From DASRWI01 sp035654655 (GTDB lineage: Bacteria > Bacteroidota > Ignavibacteria > Ignavibacteriales > Ignavibacteriaceae): a stretch of 64,000 nt of DNA. The notes beneath the pieces were generated by a model. The model made no database searches. It saw nothing but the letters and a program-made list of their open reading frames with translations, and was not told the origin of the DNA. Both the position numbers and the translations under genes were made by a program. This document shows positions 61,775-64,000 of this stretch, one piece after another. Numbering within the stretch: position 1 is the first letter of the stretch; every line of letters begins with the position of its first letter. The stretch spans positions 20,192 to 84,191 of the forward strand of contig DASRWI010000018.1 of assembly GCA_035654655.1 (NCBI GenBank), read 5' to 3'.

Positions 61775-63712
61775 ATGCATTTTGGAAAGCATAAGTTAAT
61801 AATTATGGCGGGTCTTTTGTTTATGGCTCAATCTTTAACAGGTTGTTTATTTGAAGAAGTAAATCAGCCGAAGTCTGCACAACCCGGTGAAATAATAAAT
61901 ATTAGCTTAAAAATTACTGACAATATTGTTCCTGAAACTAATCCTCATAAAGGTATTTTAGGTGTAATTGTTCCTGATGATTGGGAATTTATTTCTGCTA
62001 CTTACACATCAACTTTAGGTAATGGTACCATAAGCTTGAGTCCAGAATGGAAAGACTCTTTAAACAAATACTATCCAACAAATCAGTTTGGTACTAATAT
62101 GAAGTGGATTGGTTTGATATCAGATAAAGGTTATACCTATAATAATACAACATCCTTCAATGTTGCATTAAAATTAAAGGTTGGCCAGACTCAAGGATGT
62201 TTTAATTTAGGTTATCTAACTTCAAAAGCTACATCGGGTTTGTTAGGGCAAGACGTAAACTGGGCACCACTTTCTTTTCCACACTCAATTGGAGTACCTG
62301 ATTCGAATCTTTGTGAAAATATATATGGAGTTAGAATTGCACCTGAATGGGATAACCTACTTGATAGGCATTCAGGTTGGACAGGTTCTGACGGAATATA
62401 CTCCATCCCTGTAAATGGATATGATGCTCCATCAAACAGTCCTGCTGATAGCCAATTGTTTGTTTTTAGTGATACATTTATTGGTGATGTAGATTCGTTA
62501 GGCAGACGAACAAATACAAGAATGGTTAATAATACATTAATGATGCTCCCAAGCAATGTTCCCGATACTAATGTAGTAGATTTTTTCTGGAGAACCGATT
62601 CAAGCGGTAACTTACCAAGCACAGTATTTATACCCAATACTCCAAATGCGCATACTGGTGATTGGTATTGGTTGATGGATGGAATAGCCTTAAACGAAAA
62701 TATTTATGTTTATGCGATAAGATTAAATTCAACTTCCGGGGGATTTGGTTTTGAAGTTAATGGAGTAGTGCTTCTTAAATTTAATTTAGACCCTGTAACA
62801 TTTATAAGGAATGTTCAGCAAATTGAAACTCCATTATTTGTTAAAGATACAGTTAATAATTGGGATATTGTTTTAGGTCAGGCTTTAATGCCGATGACAA
62901 CGCTATCTGGCAATCCTTCTCCAGATGGTTACATATATGTATATGGACCTAAGAGCAGCAGTACTGGCAAACAATTACTTGCTGCACGTGTTCTGCCTGA
63001 GAATATTGAAAATTTTAGTCAATATCAATTTTGGAATGGAACAAGTTGGGGAACTTCTATTTTAGCATTAGCGCCATTAACAAATGGAATATCTCAGGAA
63101 TTTAGTGTCTCCCCAATTAAGAATGGAAAGTTTTTAGTTGTATATCAAATGGGTAGTTCAGTGGCAGTTAGGCAAGGGGATAGTCCTGTTGGACCATTTG
63201 GAATATTTAATAAAATATATGATGCACCTGAAGTCTCAATAAGTCCTAATGTATTTATTTATAATGCTAAAGCTCATCCAAATTTATCTAATAGTGAAGA
63301 ACTTCTTATTAGTTACAATGTTAATACTATGAGTTTTGCGGAGCATTTTTCAAATGCTGATATATACAGACCCAGATTTATTTATTTAACTATAAATGAT
63401 ACAACAAATACTTCAGTTACAGATAATGAAATTACGAATGTTCCTAAGGATTTTAATTTATATCAAAATTATCCAAATCCATTTAATCCTTCAACAGTGA
63501 TTTCGTTCTCTGTTCCTAAAGCCACTAAAGTATCAATAAAGATATTCAATTTGTTGGGAGAGATGATAACTGAGTTGACAAATAAATATTACGAAGCAGG
63601 AAGTTATAAAATCAATTTTGATGCTTCTGATAAGTTAACGTCAGGTGTATATTTCTATAGAATGGAAGCTGATAATTATGTTCAAACAAATAAAATGATA
63701 TTAATCAGATAA
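61775..63712 (+). CDS. Propeller-like (DUF5005/DUF4185-type) protein with lipobox and T9SS domain
   Basis: 645 residues, starting one base after the PorV-like stop. The N-terminal hydrophobic stretch ends in 'SLTGC' (Cys24), a good lipobox. Residues about 25-170 form an Ig-like region. About 185-545 reads like a five-bladed propeller domain of the DUF5005/DUF4185 kind: 'SQLFVFSDTFIGDVDS', 'RMVNNTLMMLP', 'WYWLMDGIAL', 'YIYVYGPKSS'. Relatives include glycan-active enzymes, but no catalytic residue can be named here. A T9SS type A domain ends it ('QNYPNPFNPSTVISFSV', 'LTSGVYFYRM'). Having both a lipobox and a T9SS domain is unusual. Confidence in the propeller family is moderate. Confidence 0.6.
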   Translation: MHFGKHKLIIMAGLLFMAQSLTGCLFEEVNQPKSAQPGEIINISLKITDNIVPETNPHKGILGVIVPDDWEFISATYTSTLGNGTISLSPEWKDSLNKYYPTNQFGTNMKWIGLISDKGYTYNNTTSFNVALKLKVGQTQGCFNLGYLTSKATSGLLGQDVNWAPLSFPHSIGVPDSNLCENIYGVRIAPEWDNLLDRHSGWTGSDGIYSIPVNGYDAPSNSPADSQLFVFSDTFIGDVDSLGRRTNTRMVNNTLMMLPSNVPDTNVVDFFWRTDSSGNLPSTVFIPNTPNAHTGDWYWLMDGIALNENIYVYAIRLNSTSGGFGFEVNGVVLLKFNLDPVTFIRNVQQIETPLFVKDTVNNWDIVLGQALMPMTTLSGNPSPDGYIYVYGPKSSSTGKQLLAARVLPENIENFSQYQFWNGTSWGTSILALAPLTNGISQEFSVSPIKNGKFLVVYQMGSSVAVRQGDSPVGPFGIFNKIYDAPEVSISPNVFIYNAKAHPNLSNSEELLISYNVNTMSFAEHFSNADIYRPRFIYLTINDTTNTSVTDNEITNVPKDFNLYQNYPNPFNPSTVISFSVPKATKVSIKIFNLLGEMITELTNKYYEAGSYKINFDASDKLTSGVYFYRMEADNYVQTNKMILIR

Positions 63713-63722
63713 TGGAAATGAT

Positions 63723-64000
63723 TTGAAAAAAATCTTTTTACATAAAATATTTTTTGTTTTAGCCTTATTTTCAAGCACTTTATTTGCTCAAAATAAGAAT
63801 GAAGAAATTATTTTGACATCTGGCAATCAGGGTTTTATACCTGCCTGGTTAGTTGCTGGACCGATTGAATTTCCTACAGTAGGATTTGGACAAGCTAAAG
63901 ATACTATTGCGATTGGTGAGCCAAACATTTCGCCTGTTGAAGGTGATTTTGCAAATTCGATTTTACCAGAAAAAGAAAAAGAAGAATGGTTTTTACAATC
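63723..64000 (+). CDS. Secreted protein, N-terminal part (3' end outside window)
   Basis: TTG start at 63723, ten bases after the previous stop, with GGA upstream. The 92 visible residues begin with a signal peptide ('MKKIFLHKIFFVLALFSSTL', cleaved near FAQ), then 'GFIPAWLVAGPIEFPTVG'. 'WLVAGP' recalls the N-terminal sandwich of various glycan-active or sugar-binding enzymes, but too little is seen to name a family. It continues the second sugar locus. Confidence 0.6.
   Translation, partial: MKKIFLHKIFFVLALFSSTLFAQNKNEEIILTSGNQGFIPAWLVAGPIEFPTVGFGQAKDTIAIGEPNISPVEGDFANSILPEKEKEEWFLQ

Noticed and set aside
3502..62637. Many short open frames on the strand opposite large genes
   Set aside because: They mirror the codon pattern of the real genes, lack ribosome sites and resemble no family.

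Overview
The window is AT-rich, gene-dense DNA from a Gram-negative bacterium of the Bacteroidota/Chlorobiota group. The best fit is the Ignavibacteria (Ignavibacterium/Melioribacter-like). This rests on many secreted proteins ending in a type IX secretion (T9SS) sorting domain with the core QNYPNPFNP, PorV/PorQ-type outer-membrane proteins, TonB-dependent receptors (TBDRs) with an N-terminal carboxypeptidase-regulatory-like domain, and promoters of the form TTGACA-N17-TAnnTT. The taxonomic call is inference. I see no tRNA, rRNA, CRISPR array, insertion sequence or phage gene, and no gap over about 300 bases lacks a gene.

Layout. 1-3456: the end of a U32 peptidase, an ArsR-type regulator paired with a GIY-YIG protein (two operator-like repeats flank their promoter), and a SurA/PpiC-like foldase. 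3529-18261: a sugar-sensing and catabolism block. A leftward operon (FHS sugar permease, ROK sugar kinase, GH5, GH3 with PA14) diverges from a rightward sensor operon (membrane-anchored sugar-binding protein, histidine kinase, NtrC-type sigma-54 activator). A GH2 enzyme and a sodium/sugar symporter follow. Five 15-bp palindromes TTATYA-N3-TAATAA and four sigma-54-like -24/-12 elements lie in the three intergenic regions, suggesting one local regulon.

18368-37837: a beta-glucan degradation locus. It holds a multidomain surface protein, a TBDR, a large secreted protein with a FlgD-like end, a PorV-like protein, GH9, a circularly permuted GH16 lichenase, GH3, a GH16 laminarinase-like lipoprotein and a second large GH3. 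PorV-like, GH9, lichenase and GH3 are nearly overlapping. The likely substrates are mixed-linkage beta-glucan, laminarin and cello-oligosaccharides. Surface enzymes (T9SS) would cut polymer, the TBDR would import oligomers, lipoprotein and periplasmic enzymes would finish, and FHS/SSS carriers plus the ROK kinase would take up and phosphorylate the sugar.

38012-50623: mostly housekeeping and stress genes: a DMT-like membrane protein, a HerA-like ATPase, two tandem NTF2-like paralogues, DUF72, an outer-membrane barrel, manganese catalase, a DASS anion carrier, two divergent OsmC-like genes, an OmpA protein and an FkbM-type methyltransferase. 50847-64000: a second sugar locus with an ABC ATPase, a GntR/UTRA regulator with an operator-like palindrome over its promoter, a sugar-binding protein, two permeases, a second TBDR/FlgD-like protein/PorV-like trio, a lipobox-plus-T9SS propeller-like protein and a secreted protein cut by the window edge. 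Neither TBDR has a SusD neighbour. The repeated trio TBDR + FlgD-like secreted protein + PorV-like protein is the most interesting candidate for an under-described glycan uptake system.
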